Source of the DNA: Arachis hypogaea
Taxonomy: Eukaryota > Streptophyta > Magnoliopsida > Fabales > Fabaceae
DNA: 64,000 nucleotides
NCBI RefSeq assembly: GCF_003086295.3
Contig: NC_092048.1
Coordinates: 69,668,841 to 69,732,840 of the forward strand
Direction: 5' to 3'
Part shown: positions 43,717 to 55,880 of the stretch, one piece after another
How positions within the stretch are numbered: the stretch's first letter is position 1
How the letters are laid out: each line of letters begins with the position of its first letter
Translations under genes and position numbers: made by a program
Notes under the pieces: generated by a model
What the model was told of the DNA's origin: nothing
The model's input: only the letters and a program-made list of their open reading frames with translations
The model's database searches: none

Positions 43717-45252
43717 TGATAAGCGGATATTTTATACGCTTTTTGGGGTTAATTTCATATAGTTTTTAGTGTGTTTTAGTTAGTTTTTAGTTTATTTTCA
43801 GTAGTTTTTAGGCAAAATTCATATTTCTGGACTTTACTATGAGTTTGTGTGTTTTTCTGTGATTTCAGGTATTTTTTGGCTGAAATTGAGGGAGCTGAGC
43901 AAAAATCTGATTCAGGCTGAAAAAGAACTGCTGATGTTGTTGGATTCTGACCTCCCTGCACTCAAAGTGGATTTTCTGGAGCTACAGAACTCCAAATGGT
44001 GCGCTTTTAATTGCATTGAAAAGTAGACATCCAGGGCTTTTTAGCAATATATAATAGTCCATACTTTGCTCAAGGATAGATGACGTAAACTGGCGTTCAA
44101 TACCAGTTCCATGCTGCTGTCTGGCGTCCAGCGCCAGAAACAAGTTACAAGTTAGAGTTCAACGCCAGAAAAGGATCCAAAGCTGGCGTTGAATGCCCAA
44201 AACAGCCCTATGCACGTAATTAGCTTAAGTCTCAGCTCCAGCACACACCAAGTGGGCCCCAGAAGTGGATTTCTGCACCATCCATCTCAGTTTACTCATT
44301 TTCTGTAAACCTAGTTTACTAGTCTAGTATTTAAAGAACTTTTAGAGACTTGTTTTGGATCTCATGACATTTTGGATCTGAACTTTGTACCTTTTGACGG
44401 CATGAATCTCTAAACTCCATTGTTGGGGGTGAGGAGCTCTGCTGTGTCTCGATGAATTAATGCAAGTATTTTTGTTTTCCATTCAAACATGCGTGTTCCT
44501 ATCTAAGATATCCATTCGAACTTCAATATGAATGTGATGAACGTGACAATCATCATCATTCCTCCATGAACGCGTGCCTGACAACCACTTACGTTCCACC
44601 ATAGAATGAATGAATATCTCTTAGATCTCTTAATCGGAATCTTCGTGGTATAAGCTAGATTGACGGCAGCATTCAAGAGAATCCGGAAAGTCTAAACCTT
44701 GTCTGTGGTATTCCGAGTAGGATTCAGGGATTGAATGACTGTGACGAGCTTCAAACTCGCGAGTGCTGGGCGTAGTGACAGACGCAAAAGGATAGTAAAT
44801 CCTATTCCGGTACGACTGAGAACCTGCAGATGATTAGCCGTGCGGTGACAGCGCACCTAGACCATTTTCACTGGAAGGATGGATGGTAGCCATTGACAAC
44901 GGTGATCCCCCAACACACAGCTTGCCATAGGAGGACGTGCATGCGTGAATCAGAAAATAGAGGAAAGTAGAATTTCAGAAGACAAAGCATCTCCAAAACT
45001 CCAACATACTCTCCATCAGTGCATACAAGTATAATTTGTGTTCTGCCCTTTTATTCCTTGCAATCAAATTTGATAAGTGAATTATTTTATTGTTTTCCTG
45101 ACTAAGAGTTACAAGATAACCATAGATTGCTTTAAGCCAACAATCTCCGTGGGATCGACCCTCACTCACGTAAGGTATTACTTGGACGACCCAGTGCACT
45201 TGCTGGTTAGTGGTACGAGTTGTAAAAAGTGTGATTTACAATTCGTGCACCA
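43717..45252 (+). repeat. 3' LTR of element 2
   Basis: Starts TGATAAGCGG (one change from the 5' LTR), ends CGTGCACCA, 1536 bp. TATTTAAA is at 44328-44335 and the palindrome group at 44092-44215. Confidence 0.95.
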
Positions 45253-45257
45253 CTTTG

Positions 45258-46548
45258 CCCCGATGTGGTGACCACAGCACCCCTCGTGGACCTCTCTGAG
45301 TACATAGTCCGTTTGGTCGGGATGCAGGCACTTCAATAAGGGCTAGCTGAGTCCCTTTTTAAATAGTTGACCTTGTATGATCGCATATTTGGCCGCCTCC
45401 CTTCTCAACGCTTTAGCTGCCTTCTCGTCGTCAGGGAGTTTGCCGTTTTCTAGGAAATCAGTGATGGGGTCCATCCAGGAAATCAGTTGAAGGGCAACTC
45501 CTGGTTCTTTTATCATGCTTTGAATGAGAGACCGGTTGCCGACTCCCGGTTTCGTGCTTGCTAGCTTGGATAGGAGGTCTGCCCGTGTGTTCCTTTCCCT
45601 CGGAATGTGCTGGATCGTGACCTCCTCGAATTGTTTGCTCAACTCTTTGACCTTCTCCAAGTAATTCTGCAACAGCGAGTCTCTGGCTTGGTAGCTTCCA
45701 TTCACTTGCGAGGTGACGACCTGTGAGTCACTGCACACTCTCAGCCTCGTAGCCCCGACTTCGTAAGCTAGGATTAAGCCGCCTAAGAGGGCCTCATACT
45801 CTGCTTGGTCGTTCGATATGGGAAACTCAAACTTGATTGATTGTTCGTATATGACCCCAGCAGGGCTTTCCAAGATGATCCCAGCACCTCCGGATGTTTG
45901 GTTGGAGGATCCGTCCACATGGGGCCTCCACCGTATGCCCGTTTCCTCGGTTGGGTCCCCCGTTACTTCTACCAAGAAGTCTGCCATTGCTTGCGCCTTA
46001 ATCACATGTCGGAGCTCATATCGCAAATCATACTGAGATAGCTCGATGGCCCAAGTCATCATTCTTCCTGCTAAGTCGGGTTTTTGGAGCACCTGGCGGA
46101 TCCCTTGGTCCGTTCTCACGACCACTTGGTGACCTTGGAAGTATTGTCGTAGTCTGCGGGAAGAGGTTAGGAGTGCCAGTGCCAGCTTCTCTAATTTGCT
46201 GTATCTCAGTTCTGCTCCTTGTAGTGCTCTACTCACGAAGTATACCGGCTGTTGAATCTTCCCTTCCTCCCGCACTAAGACCGCCGCCATCGCTTCCTCT
46301 GTTATGGCCAAATATAGGTAGAGCGGCTCTCTGACCTTGGGCTTTCCGAGTACAGGTGGTGCTGCAAGAATCTCTTTGAAATGATTGAATACTTCTTCGC
46401 ACGCTGGGATCCATTCAAATGCTATCCCCTTTCTCATCAGGTTAAAGAATGGCAGGGCCTTCGTAGCCGACGCCCCGAGGAAACGGGATAGTGCGGTAAG
46501 CCTTCCTGACAGCCTCTGGACATCCTTGACACAGCCAGGACTCTTCAT
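45258..46548 (-). pseudogene. Element 3 RT-linked RNase H, second RNase H, integrase N-terminus
   Basis: Open on the minus strand from 46548 to 45343. First the RT connection and RNase H: SRFLGASATKALPFF, FVSRALQGAELRYSKLEKLALAL; the first catalytic Asp position reads YLYLAITEEA, as in inactive Tat copies. Then an archaeal-type RNase H with intact acidic residues: VDGSSN, AEYEALLGG, VCSDSQVV, NTRADLLSKLA. After a stop near 45342 comes the integrase start CLHPDQTDYVL and the HEGCCGHHIG finger, cut by element 2. The dual RNase H supports the Tat assignment. Confidence 0.88.
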
Positions 46549-47200
46549 TTAGAGTATTGCTTGGCACTTTTCTGGGTTGGCCTCGACCCCCCTTTGGGTT
46601 ATCATGTACCTTAGGAACTTTCCTGCTTCCATGGCAAAGACGCATTTGAGTGGGTTGAGCCTCATGCCGTGTTGTCGGAGGGAGGCAAACACATTTTCTA
46701 GGTCGCTTAATAGGTCTTCAGGTCGGGTGGTCTTTGCAAGGATATCATCCACATACACTTCGACTGTTTTGTCTATGAGGTCGCTGAATATCTTGTTCAT
46801 TAACCTTTAGTACGTGGCCCCGGCGTTCTTCAGGCCAAACGGCATTACCTTGTAGCAGTATATTCCTCCCGGTATTATGAACGCTGTTTTCTCTTCGTCT
46901 GGCCAGTGCATCGGAATTTGATTATAGCCAGAATAAGCATCCATAAAGCTCAGATACCGGTATCCCACTGCCGCGTCGACGAGCGCATCAATATTGGGTA
47001 GGGGTAGCAGTCCTTGGGGCATGCTTTGTTGAGGTCAGAATAATCCACACACATCCTCCATTTTCCATTGTGCTTTTTCACTAGAACTACATTTGACAGC
47101 CAGGTCGAGTAGTCAAGTTCTCGAATAAATCCTACTTCGAGGAGGCTAGCCGTCTACCTGGCCACCTCCTCTGCTCGCTCTTGTGACATTTTCCTTCTTC
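46549..47200 (-). pseudogene. Reverse transcriptase of element 3
   Basis: Minus strand pieces: SFMDAYSGYNQIPMHWPDEEKTAF (46850-47000), GLKNAGATY, then after a TAA, VEVYVDDILAKT (catalytic YVDD near 46745) and KCVFAMEAGKFL. Frame breaks at about 47015 and stops at 46805 and 46550 show decay; the two latter look like C-to-T changes in Gln codons. Confidence 0.88.
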
Positions 47201-47961
47201 TTTGAGCCACCAGTCTGGCCTCCACCTTAACAGCCAAGCGATGTGACATGAGATGGGGTCTATCCCTGGCATGTCGGCTGGCGTCCATGCAAACAGGTCA
47301 CTGTTAGCCCTGATCATTTCCATTAGAGGTTCCTTCAGGTTGTGTGGGAGGTTTCTGTTCACAAAGGTGAACTTCTCCTCTATGTCACCGACTCTAAACC
47401 TCTCTAAGTTCCCTTCCGGCTCTGGTCTTGGCTTATCGCTGACTCTAGCGTCCAAGTCGGCGAGGAACACCCCGGAAGCCTCTTTAGATTTCTTCCTCAA
47501 GGAGAGGCTGGCGTTGTCGCAAGCGACTGCCATTTTCAAGTCTTCCTTTATGGATCCCACAGATCCATCATCAGCGATGAACTTCATTACCAACATCTTT
47601 GTGCTGATCACTACCCTGAGGTCGTTGATAGTCTTTCTCTCTAGGATGATGTTGTAGGCCGTGGAGTCTCGTAGAACCACGAACTCGGCCATTAGCGACC
47701 TCCGTCCCTGTCCTAGTCCTACGGATATTGGTAGGGAGATTATCCCGTCTGGCTTAATGAAGTGGTCGCCCAATCCTACGACACCGTGTTGGTGAGTCTT
47801 TAGATCGGCGTCCCATATGCCCAAGGCGTCGAACACGTTGCGGAACATGATATTTGAGTCAGCCTTGGTGTCCACGAGGATCCTCTTGATGAGGCCGGTT
47901 CCTACTCTGGCCGTAATGACCATAGGAGGGTTTTCCGTGACCTCATCGAACCATTGGTTGT
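47201..47961 (-). pseudogene. Protease of element 3 and start of RT
   Basis: Minus strand, open from the junction with repeat F at 47961. The retropepsin motif reads ILVDTKADSNIMFRN, so the Gly of the DTG active site is Lys here. HQHGVVGLGDHF and a beta-rich segment follow, then the RT N-terminus (DMPGIDPISCHIA near 47270) before a frame shift. Protease activity is unlikely. Confidence 0.82.
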
Positions 47962-48949
47962 TGTAACAATCCAACTTCCAGTACGTCATGATCGTACAAA
48001 AAATAAGGAGTTACTAACCTATTTCCTTTATTAACTATTTAATATTGAGCGTTTAGTTCGATATCGCGTTTCTATTTTATAGAAAATTCCAGAAAATTTT
48101 GTTTTTGATTATCAAAATCATATATCAAACATTTCAAAGTAATAATAATCGCATAATTATTAATAATAATATCTGTCATACAAAAGATTTCAAATAAAAC
48201 TTAGATACAAATCCTATCCCTCTGTATAAAATAAAAATGTAAAGCAATAAGGGCGAGGGAACTCTATGAATGTAACTTAACTCATAAGTAAATTCTATAA
48301 TCGCCCGCAGCTTCAAACTGTGTCTTCGAACCTGTGTCACTGAAAGGGTGGAAGATTTTGGGGTGAGAACAAACCACACGTTCTCAGTAGGGAATGGGAA
48401 TGCCGTAAAAGTAATGATTAACATGCAAATAATTAACTTTGCTTAATAAACTATCTTTGTCAAATCCTTTGAAATACTTTTCAATCTTACTTTAGATAAA
48501 TAATTACTTTCTTTAAATTTCTAAAGCCAGAACAGATCTCTATCATAAAACTTGCCACATTAAATATCTTTCAGCCACATAATTGATTCCCAGTCATAAC
48601 AAGCAGGTATTAATCATCTCTATACATTCACAGACTACTAGCGTAAGTAAGAAACTCAATTCAACACACAAACAAATCACAATAAAACAAACAACACAAT
48701 CATAGAGAAGTAATACAAGCAAACACAACCAAATGTAAATGCACAACCAATATGATGCATATCTGTCCTAAGCAGGCCATGAGCTCACGTGTCGGTTTAC
48801 ACCCTGCAGCCCGACATTACCTAGGAACAAGTCCCAGATATGGCTTCCCTTTGTGTCCTTAGTGCATATGTGTCGGTGGTAAGAATACGACTCCTTCATG
48901 ACTACCGGCAGCCGGCGCAAAGTCTGACCCCATAATATACGCACAAGGG

Positions 48950-49335
48950 GAAACAATGATCCTCAGTTCGTGGGCGTCCCCGAGATCAATTCACAAACAA
49001 AACAATGATCCTCAGTTCGTGGGTTTCCCCGAGATCAACATACAACAACAAACATGATCCTCAGTTCGTGGGTTATACCCGACATCAATACATAACAATA
49101 CAATGATCATCAGTTCGTGAGTTATACCCGAGATCAACATATAACAGTTAGTGGGTTATTCCCGTAATCAATGATTATCAATTCGTGGATTTTCCCACAT
49201 TTAAAACAAATAACAATTTATAGGTTTTCCCCGAGATCAATGATCATTCAGTTCGTGGGTACTTCCCGAATTTAACCAATTATTAATTCATGGGTTTTCC
49301 CCGTAGTTAAACAACTAACAGTTCGTGGGGTTTTC
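48950..49335. repeat. Tandem array with GTTCGTGGGTTTTCCCCGAG core in repeat F
   Basis: About ten units, the first four 45-50 bases and the later ones 35-40, each with AGTTCGTGGGTxxxxCCCGAGATCAA. The unit is unrelated to those of copies A/B and C, although the array lies at the same place, next to the conserved block. Confidence 0.88.
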
Positions 49336-51339
49336 CCGCCTTTTATCACTCTTCATTTTTTCTTTCTAAATCTCAACAATCCATATATCAGTTCCCATTC
49401 TCTTTTCCCCTTTAAATTCTTAACAATTTTTCTTAAACCTTTCTTAATTTCTTAGGCATTTGTCTATAAAAATCTTAATCATCAAATCATTTCATAATTT
49501 CTACTTTAGCAATCTTAACTCGAACCAACTTTAAAACTGTTTTCCAGTTTAATTCTCTATCAAAAGACTCAAGAAATTCATCTTTCTCTTTACTATTCCA
49601 ACTCAAATATTATAATATAAATTCACAAATCTCTAAAAGGTAATCCTTTACTTTAAGCCCAAATCATAACTTTTTCCTATATTGAATCAAACTCAAAACA
49701 TAATTTCTTTCTTAAATAACTCAAATTCGAAACATAGACCTTTCCTTGGTAAATCGAACTCAAAATATTATAATTTTTTTAACTAAATAAAACTCAAGTA
49801 ATATAGTTTTCCAAATTCAAAGCTTCTAAAATAACTTTTCAAATGAAACCTCAGATTTTTATAAAATTTCGGCAGCACCTCCCCTAAAACTCGGACTTAA
49901 CCACCCTTACGGGTTCCCTCTTTCTTAACAAATCAACAATCCTTTCTCAACAATTATCAAATAAAAGATTCTCAACCAATCAGAAAATCCACAATTCGCA
50001 ACTATCACATAATCCAACAATCCAATTTTCATCTCATCAATTCATAACTAAACTCATAAGTCATAGAATCCTTTCAAATTAAACTCAATCAATTCTCCAT
50101 CCGTTTATCAGTAACTATCATAACATATTCTCAATAATTATCTCATCATAATTCAGTTTAAGAACTAACATCCTTTCATAAATTAAAATCAGAATTTCAC
50201 CCAGTCATCATTTTTTTAAAAAGTAAACCAGTCTAACTTTAAACCTCATAACTAATTTCCCAAAACCAATCTTCAATCAGTCACCAACCAAATCCACTAC
50301 CGTTACAATATATCAAATAACCAGCACATCATTCAATTCAATATAAGTCCATCAAAAATCAGAATTTCAGTCAATTTGAAACCATCAAGCAAACCAGCCT
50401 ATGGCAACCAGCTCAACATAATCAAATAACAGGATTCTCAGTAATTCCAAACAATCAGAAAATCGGTAACAGTTATAGCCTCAAATCAAAATTAATATCA
50501 CCAGTTAATCATTCACCGCAACAAAACCAATCACAATTCAAACTCAATTCATCAATCATCAACATGTCAGTTTTTTTTAATACTTAACTCAACATATCTT
50601 AATTTAGTAAATAACACCAGTTTAATCACCGTTCACAACCACATTTAATTCGAATCATAACTCAGAAAAATCACAATAACTAACCATTCTCAAACACATT
50701 TCAAGTCATTCTTGTCAATTAAGAAATTTTTAACTATTATTAACCATTTGCACTTATCCAAATAACTTTGTAGGCATTCTAAATTAAAAACGTTTAACTT
50801 TAAAAATAAAATCCCCTACCTCAATTAGCCAAAATTCAATATCCAAACGCAACAAAGCCTTCTTTTATTTTTAATTCGCAGTGGCAACAACCTTGAACCG
50901 AACTAACAGTAGTGGCTTTTCTGATCACTTTCCAGCAGCAGCAGGAGCATTAGCCGGAATAACATCAGTCTCACTTTCCTAAGGCAGCGACAATGGTTGC
51001 AACAGGAGAAAGGATTTCTATCGAATAAGAAGCAAGAGCAAACACAACTCTGGAAAATTCAGGACAAGGAATGTACTAAAAATCAAATCGTTAACAAGGA
51101 TGGCAGTGACAAAGGAAGTATGTAAATGGAACAGAATCAAATAAAATAATAGACCAGAGCCAGAAAAGCAACTCTGGTGGTCTTCTCCAGCAACAAGGAC
51201 GACAGTTTGGCTTACCATCTTCAGCAGCGGCGTGGATTGGCGGCGATGGACCTTCAGTGGCAACGAGACAGTAACATTTGTGGTAGCTCTGTCATGATTG
51301 GCGCGAAATAGAGGCTCTACTCCTCAATGGCGTCTTCTC

Positions 51340-51930
51340 CATCAATGGCGACTTGGACCACAGAAACCTAGGCAGCGGCGACGGCAACCATCTCGGCGGC
51401 ATTCACGGCTCCTTCTCCCTCATCTCTGTCTTCCTCGATGATGGGGCAAACTCCAAGGTTGCGGCAGGAAGATCGACGACGTTTGGTCTCTACCGCGGCG
51501 GCGGCGAGACGCCGGTGATGGCGAGCTAGACAGCGGCTGGATGCGACGATGGAGTCTCCTTCAACGGCAAGAACGGGCTTTCTCTCTCTCCAGCGACAGC
51601 GGTTCCGACCACACCAGCGGCGGTGACGCATGGGTTGACGACGACGGCTCCATGGAACGGTGGTGATGGCACACGCAAAATGCGGTGGTGGCGGCGAACT
51701 GGACGGCGTAGAGTGCGGTAGTCCGGTGGTCACGTCACAGCGGCAGCGGAGCAGCATCTCTTCCCTCTCTCTTTTCTCTGCTCTCCGTGCTCTCCCTCTC
51801 TCCGTTTCTTTCTCAGTTGTGTGTGTGATTTTTACGTTTAGGAAAGGAAAGGGGGTGGGGGTGTGGCTGAGTGTGGTGAGGGTTAGAGTTTCTCAATTTA
51901 GGAATTTAGGATTTCTAAGTTTGATTTAGG
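51340..51930 (-). promoter_or_regulatory. GC-rich first-exon-like region of repeat F
   Basis: GC-rich segment with an Arg-rich 129-codon minus ORF (51368-51757) that probably is not a protein gene. By position it corresponds to the TATA/first-exon block of the other copies. A TATA box was not identified with confidence. Confidence 0.35.
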
Positions 51931-52566
51931 AACTAGGGTTAGAAATTAGGATTTTATAAAAGAATAATGGATAGCTATGAATAGATATTTTGATGAAATT
52001 GAAGGATAAAGTAATTTTAAAATCAAATATACTCTATTAAAAATATTTAAGAACATTATTTATCATCATATTGCTAAGTTCAATTAATTATTTCTAATTT
52101 AAATTATAAGATAAATATATTAATCACATTTTTATAAAATATAGTTTAAACTCTATTAATCATTCAAATTAAATGATATAACTTTTTTATTATTTTTCTA
52201 TTATCAAAACTTAATTCCAAATTATATAAAATAATCAATTGTAATAAGATTACACAAAAATATTAATTAACTTAAACTCAAAGGAGTTATAAAATCAATT
52301 TAATTATTCTTAATAAATTATTCATAGTAAAAGTTACTTAAATTAAATTATACAACTCTTTCTTATTTCTCAATTACTGAAATGATGTGAAAATACTCAA
52401 TTATAATAAAGATTATAATAAAATTCTAATTAATTTAAACTTCAATTATGATGAAACTCCATTTAATTACCTTTAGCAAAATAATTTTTTTAAAATAAAA
52501 TTATCAACAAATAAAATAAATCACAAATAACTAATTATTTGATTTTAAAAAACTAGGGTTGTTACA

Positions 52567-54159
52567 GTCTTCCGGACCGAATGAGATGGGTGGGGCCCTC
52601 TTGGAGCTTCGCACGGAGGATGAGGAAACCGCCAGGACTTTGGCGTCTTTCTTGTGTGCCGAACTTGACCTTGAAGCCGCGTCCCTCGCTGTAACCACGT
52701 TCACTATGGTAAGGCCGTGTTCGCTGTCCTCCGGCTCATAACGTCGCTTCACTACGCGGGTCTCGTCTTCTCGGCTCTTTGATAGGATGGGAGAATTTGG
52801 CCAGTTTCCCGTCCAAGATCGCTTGTTCCAACGCGTCCTTCAGGTCGAAGCAGTCTTGTGTCTTATGTCCATAGCCCTTATGATAATCACAATAGAGGCT
52901 CTTGTTCCCCCCGGTTTGGTCCTTTAGAGGTCGGAGCTTTGCCAAAATTCCCTTTTCGGCTATCTACTGATAAACTTCTATGATGGGGACGGTGAGGGGG
53001 TGTAATTGGTGAACTTTCCAACTCGAGGGAACGGCCTGGATGTCTTGTTCGGGACGCTGTCTCTGGCGTGCTTCTTCTGCCTTTCTCTGCCGCTGTGCTG
53101 CTGAGGTTGATTATAGGAGGGCTGCCGCATGATGGCAGCCACAACCTGACTGACCTCTTCATCGTTGATATATTCCCTGGCTACGCTTTGGATCTCCTGC
53201 ATTGTCCACACCGGTTTCGTGGTGAGATGCTTCCTGAAGTCCTTGTTTAGAAGTCCGTTCGTCAAACACAGACTAGCTACTGAATCGGTTAGCCCATCGA
53301 TCTCCAAGCATTCGCCATTGAACCGGTCTAGATACTTTCTGGTCGGCTCGCCGGACCTCTGAGTCACCCCGAGCAGATTGATCGGGTGCTTTGCCTTTGT
53401 GATTCTGGTTGTAAACTGGGCTTGAAAAGCGCAGCTAATGTCCGAAAACCTGGCCACCGAGCCCTGCGGGAGGCTATTAAACCACCGTATTGCAGGTCCC
53501 ACCAGAGTAACTGGAAAAGCGCTGCACCTTACCTCGTCTCCCACTCCCTCCAGGTTCATCCTAGCCTCGAAAGCCATAAGGTGCTCCTGCGGGTCTTGGG
53601 TTTCGTCGTACCTCATGTCTGTTGTCTTGTCAAAGTGCTTTGGCAGCCAGACCTCGAGGATGGAATGATGTAATGGGGTTGCGCCAATTATCACTGATCT
53701 CCGCGTTCTCCTTGTCCTTCCCTCGCCGTCTTCCCGTGGACCGCCTTCCCGGTCTTACTCTGTGGTGTATCTCCTTTCGCGCCTGGTGTAAATGATGAGG
53801 TCGTGGCGTCTTCTTGGGCGTCCTTCCTCTGTGGCCCTCTCGAGCTCAGATCGTGGGCTAGGTGTTCGCTGGGAGTGGCTTCTCGGAGGAGAACGGGAGT
53901 ATCTTGATTCGAGAGTTTGTTGAGGATGTTCCTGATCTGCCAGCTGGCACTCCAGGTTCTGCATCTTGTGATGCAGTTCCTGCATTATTCTAGCACTGTT
54001 GTTACCTGTTCCCCCAAAGGGGCGCCTTTCTTGAGATTGTGAAGATGGCTCGGTTCGTCGTGGAGGGGACCTCGTTCACTCCCGGGAGGAAGCTACCGAG
54101 GCTTCCCCTCTCTGCTCAGCCCCGTGGCCTGGTTCTATGGAACCCAGTATGATGTCCAT
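52567..54159 (-). pseudogene. gag: gag of element 3 (Tat-type)
   Basis: Starts at the minus-strand ATG 54159 (MDIILGSIEPG) shortly after the primer site. An early TGA near 54077 and another stop near 53757 break it. The capsid part (53694-53100) has LEVWLPKHFDKTTDMRYDET, HLMAFEARMNLEG, WFNSLPQGSVARF and LLGVTQRSGEPTRKYLDRF, which is the retrotrans_gag pattern. The zinc-knuckle-like CDYHKGYGHKTQDCFDLKDA (52880) follows in a shifted frame. The C-terminus (RAPPISFGPED) abuts repeat F at 52566. Confidence 0.87.
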
Positions 54160-54170
54160 TCGGGCGATTC

Positions 54171-54187
54171 CCCACAGACGACACCAA
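54171..54187 (-). promoter_or_regulatory. Putative primer-binding site of element 3
   Basis: TTGGTGTCGTCTGTGGG on the minus strand abuts the 5' LTR end. It resembles the TGGTGCCGTCTGTGGG-type site common in Tat-lineage elements. The tRNA was not identified. Confidence 0.55.
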
Positions 54188-54615
54188 TATACGGTTTCTC
54201 GGGTACTAGGCGGGTCGGAGTGAAGCTTCAGTTAGTGATGGGGTATCGCCTAGTCCTGGGTCGCTGGGTTGGAGGTGGAGTAGCCGACATTTCGAGCTCT
54301 TCGTGTGGAGAAGGGGGGTGTCACCTGCAAAGACACTCCGACGCTCTAGTCAGTTGAGTGTGAAGGTAAAAAAGGGATAAAGTGGTGTGTGTCGTACCTT
54401 GGGGGAGGGGTAGGACCCTCCCCATATATACCATGTCAGAAGTGGGTCCCGCAAGGGCAGACCCACCTTCCTCGAAGCTTTCTCATACAGATGTAGTGGA
54501 GAGCTGTTAGGGACGCGTGTCTGGGTCGGTGGTTGAGCTGCTCGCACTCGACCGTTCGGGTCGGGTGGTCTGTGGTTCGGGTCGGCCCACAAGCTGTTTG
54601 GGACAGGCCGTAACA
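54188..54615 (-). repeat. 5' LTR of element 3
   Basis: In minus orientation starts TGTTACGGCCTG and ends ACCGTATA. It is 428 bp against 427 for the partner at 28722-29148, with roughly 25-30 mismatches by eye. Confidence 0.92.
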
Positions 54616-54620
54616 ATATA

Positions 54621-54868
54621 TATATTTTACTGCTATTCTATTACATTTCAAAAGGGTTTGGAGTATCTTGAAAGTAATGAGCTGCACTAGATTGGACTTC
54701 TTTGTCTTCTCCAAGAGGTATGGTCTGGATTGCTTGTAATGAGTTCTGGATATCTTCTTCTGATGTTGCTACTACTAGGACTGTCATAATTTGTCGCTTC
54801 TGAGCTAAAAATTTGGTCTCTTTTTTATATGATATTTGTTCACTAGTAGTGCTTGAGGCTGTTAATAC
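54621..54868 (-). other. Unidentified coding-like remnant
   Basis: On the minus strand a frame is open from about 54868 to a TAA near 54648. It reads like ordinary protein (KFLAQKRQIMTVLVVATSEE and IPLGEDKEVQSSAAHYFQDT). I do not recognise the family. It sits in the older DNA that received element 3, and its upstream part is cut by repeat D. Confidence 0.3.
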
Positions 54869-55880
54869 TGGACGTATAAATCCCGAGTAATTAGTAAATA
54901 ATTAACCAATAAATTAATTAGAAAATTAATTTTTATAGTTTCATGAAGTAGAAATAATTAAAATATGAATTTTAACACTAATTTTAAAAGCTTTGCCCCA
55001 AAATTAGGCCAACAGATTAAACCGAGCGAACCGGGCCAAGAGGGCCCAAGCCCATTCACATAACCCATATATATAGCATGCAAACAGCTTCCTCCTCCCC
55101 CAAAAATTCATGAAACACGCTGAACTTATGAAAGAGGTGGGAAGCAAACCTAAACCCTTGTCCAATTTTAAATTCACGTAACTTTCAATTCGGAGCTCCG
55201 ATTGACGAGCCATCAGTGGCCATGCGTTCATCTCGAAATTCTCTACAAAACTTGCATATCAATTTGGTAAGTGAATCACATTTTTTCACCCAATTCTCTC
55301 CTTTTCAGTTCGTGATTTTCAGTTTTGGTAATTGAGAGATTTTGTGATTTTGATGGTTTAGGGATATTCTAGCGGTGGATAATCACCAGATTTTGACCAT
55401 TTGCCTCATGGAAATGGTAAAGAAACCCTAACCCTTGTGAATAGGTGATTTACTGAGCTCAGTATTGACTATTGTGATATTGTATGAATTAGATCGTGTA
55501 TCTTGTTGAATTCGAGTTAAATTAGTAGATATTGGAAGCTTAGAATTGAATCCTGGGAGCTGGAAATTCAATTGGTGAGGAGTTATACCTTTGGAGCTTG
55601 AGGAACGGTGGATAATTAAGGTGTTCTGAGGATTAGGGAGGAATCGGCCAATGTATGGTTTCGGTTTCTCGTAAATAAAATATAATATCTTATGAAAATT
55701 TAGGCTAGTTTACCGTAGGTTAAGTTGAACCAGGATGACTTGTTAAAATTTAGTGAATTGGTAAAAATGTGGAGTTGAATATGTGAATGTGTTGCTGAAT
55801 TATTGAGTAATAATGAGGTTTGAGTTTGATTGTAAATGATGATGATGTTATATTGATGATTTATGAGTATTGTTGCTTTG
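54869..55880 (+). mobile_element. Repeat 'D', left part of a TGTAACA-family copy
   Basis: Begins TGGACGTATAAATCCCGAG and aligns with the start of copy C (56640). It has TATATATA at 55068-55075, GCTCCGATTGACGAGCC near 55195, the donor TTTG|GTAAGTG near 55267 and a second GGTAAAG near 55415. It breaks off at 55880 where copy E begins; its continuation is not in the window. Confidence 0.65.

Larger units (their letters stand above)
33175..45257 (+). mobile_element. Element 2: Athila-type LTR retrotransposon (33180-45252)
   Basis: LTRs at 33180-34713 (1534 bp) and 43717-45252 (1536 bp) are flanked by identical CTTTG duplications (33175-33179 and 45253-45257). It inserted into the integrase zinc finger of element 3. 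Order: tRNA-Asp primer site, T-rich leader, gag, pol, palindrome array, third ORF, 3' untranslated region. By eye the two LTRs differ at roughly 45-55 positions (about 3%), mostly transitions, so it is young but not recent. Several frameshifts and stops make it non-functional. It is the same family as element 1 at its LTRs and 3' region. Confidence 0.95.
47962..52566 (-). mobile_element. Repeat 'F' of the TGTAACA family, inserted in element 3
   Basis: A 4605-bp insert with TGTAACAATCC at one end and GGGTTGTTACA at the other. It separates ...ISFGPED of gag-pol from QWFDEV in element 3. The flanks (GTTGT and GTCTT) share three of five bases, a decayed 5-bp duplication at best; removing the element plus five bases restores the reading frame of element 3. 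Read on the minus strand it resembles the other copies: a first-exon region at the right end and a tandem array plus a conserved CAGGACAGATATGCATCAT block at 48750-48800. No transposase or RT is encoded, so it is a solo LTR or non-autonomous element. Confidence 0.75.
28717..54620 (-). mobile_element. Element 3: Tat-lineage Ty3/gypsy retrotransposon, minus strand (28722-54615), twice interrupted
   Basis: Direct LTRs of about 428 bp lie at 28722-29148 (3' LTR) and 54188-54615 (5' LTR). Between them, on the minus strand: gag, protease, RT, dual RNase H, integrase, then an antisense gene. The two inserts are element 2 (33175-45257) and repeat F (47962-52566). Removing them leaves about 9.2 kb. 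The ATATA flanks match but lie in TA repeats, so they are weak as target duplications. A second, complete RNase H after the RT-linked one, and an extra antisense ORF near the 3' LTR, are hallmarks of the Tat lineage. Confidence 0.9.

Noticed and set aside
51368..51757. 129-codon Arg-rich minus-strand ORF
   Set aside because: It lies in the GC-rich leader region of repeat F with strongly biased composition; no domain is recognisable.
53386..53673. Plus-strand ORFs across the gag of element 3
   Set aside because: Shadows of the minus-strand gag capsid frame.
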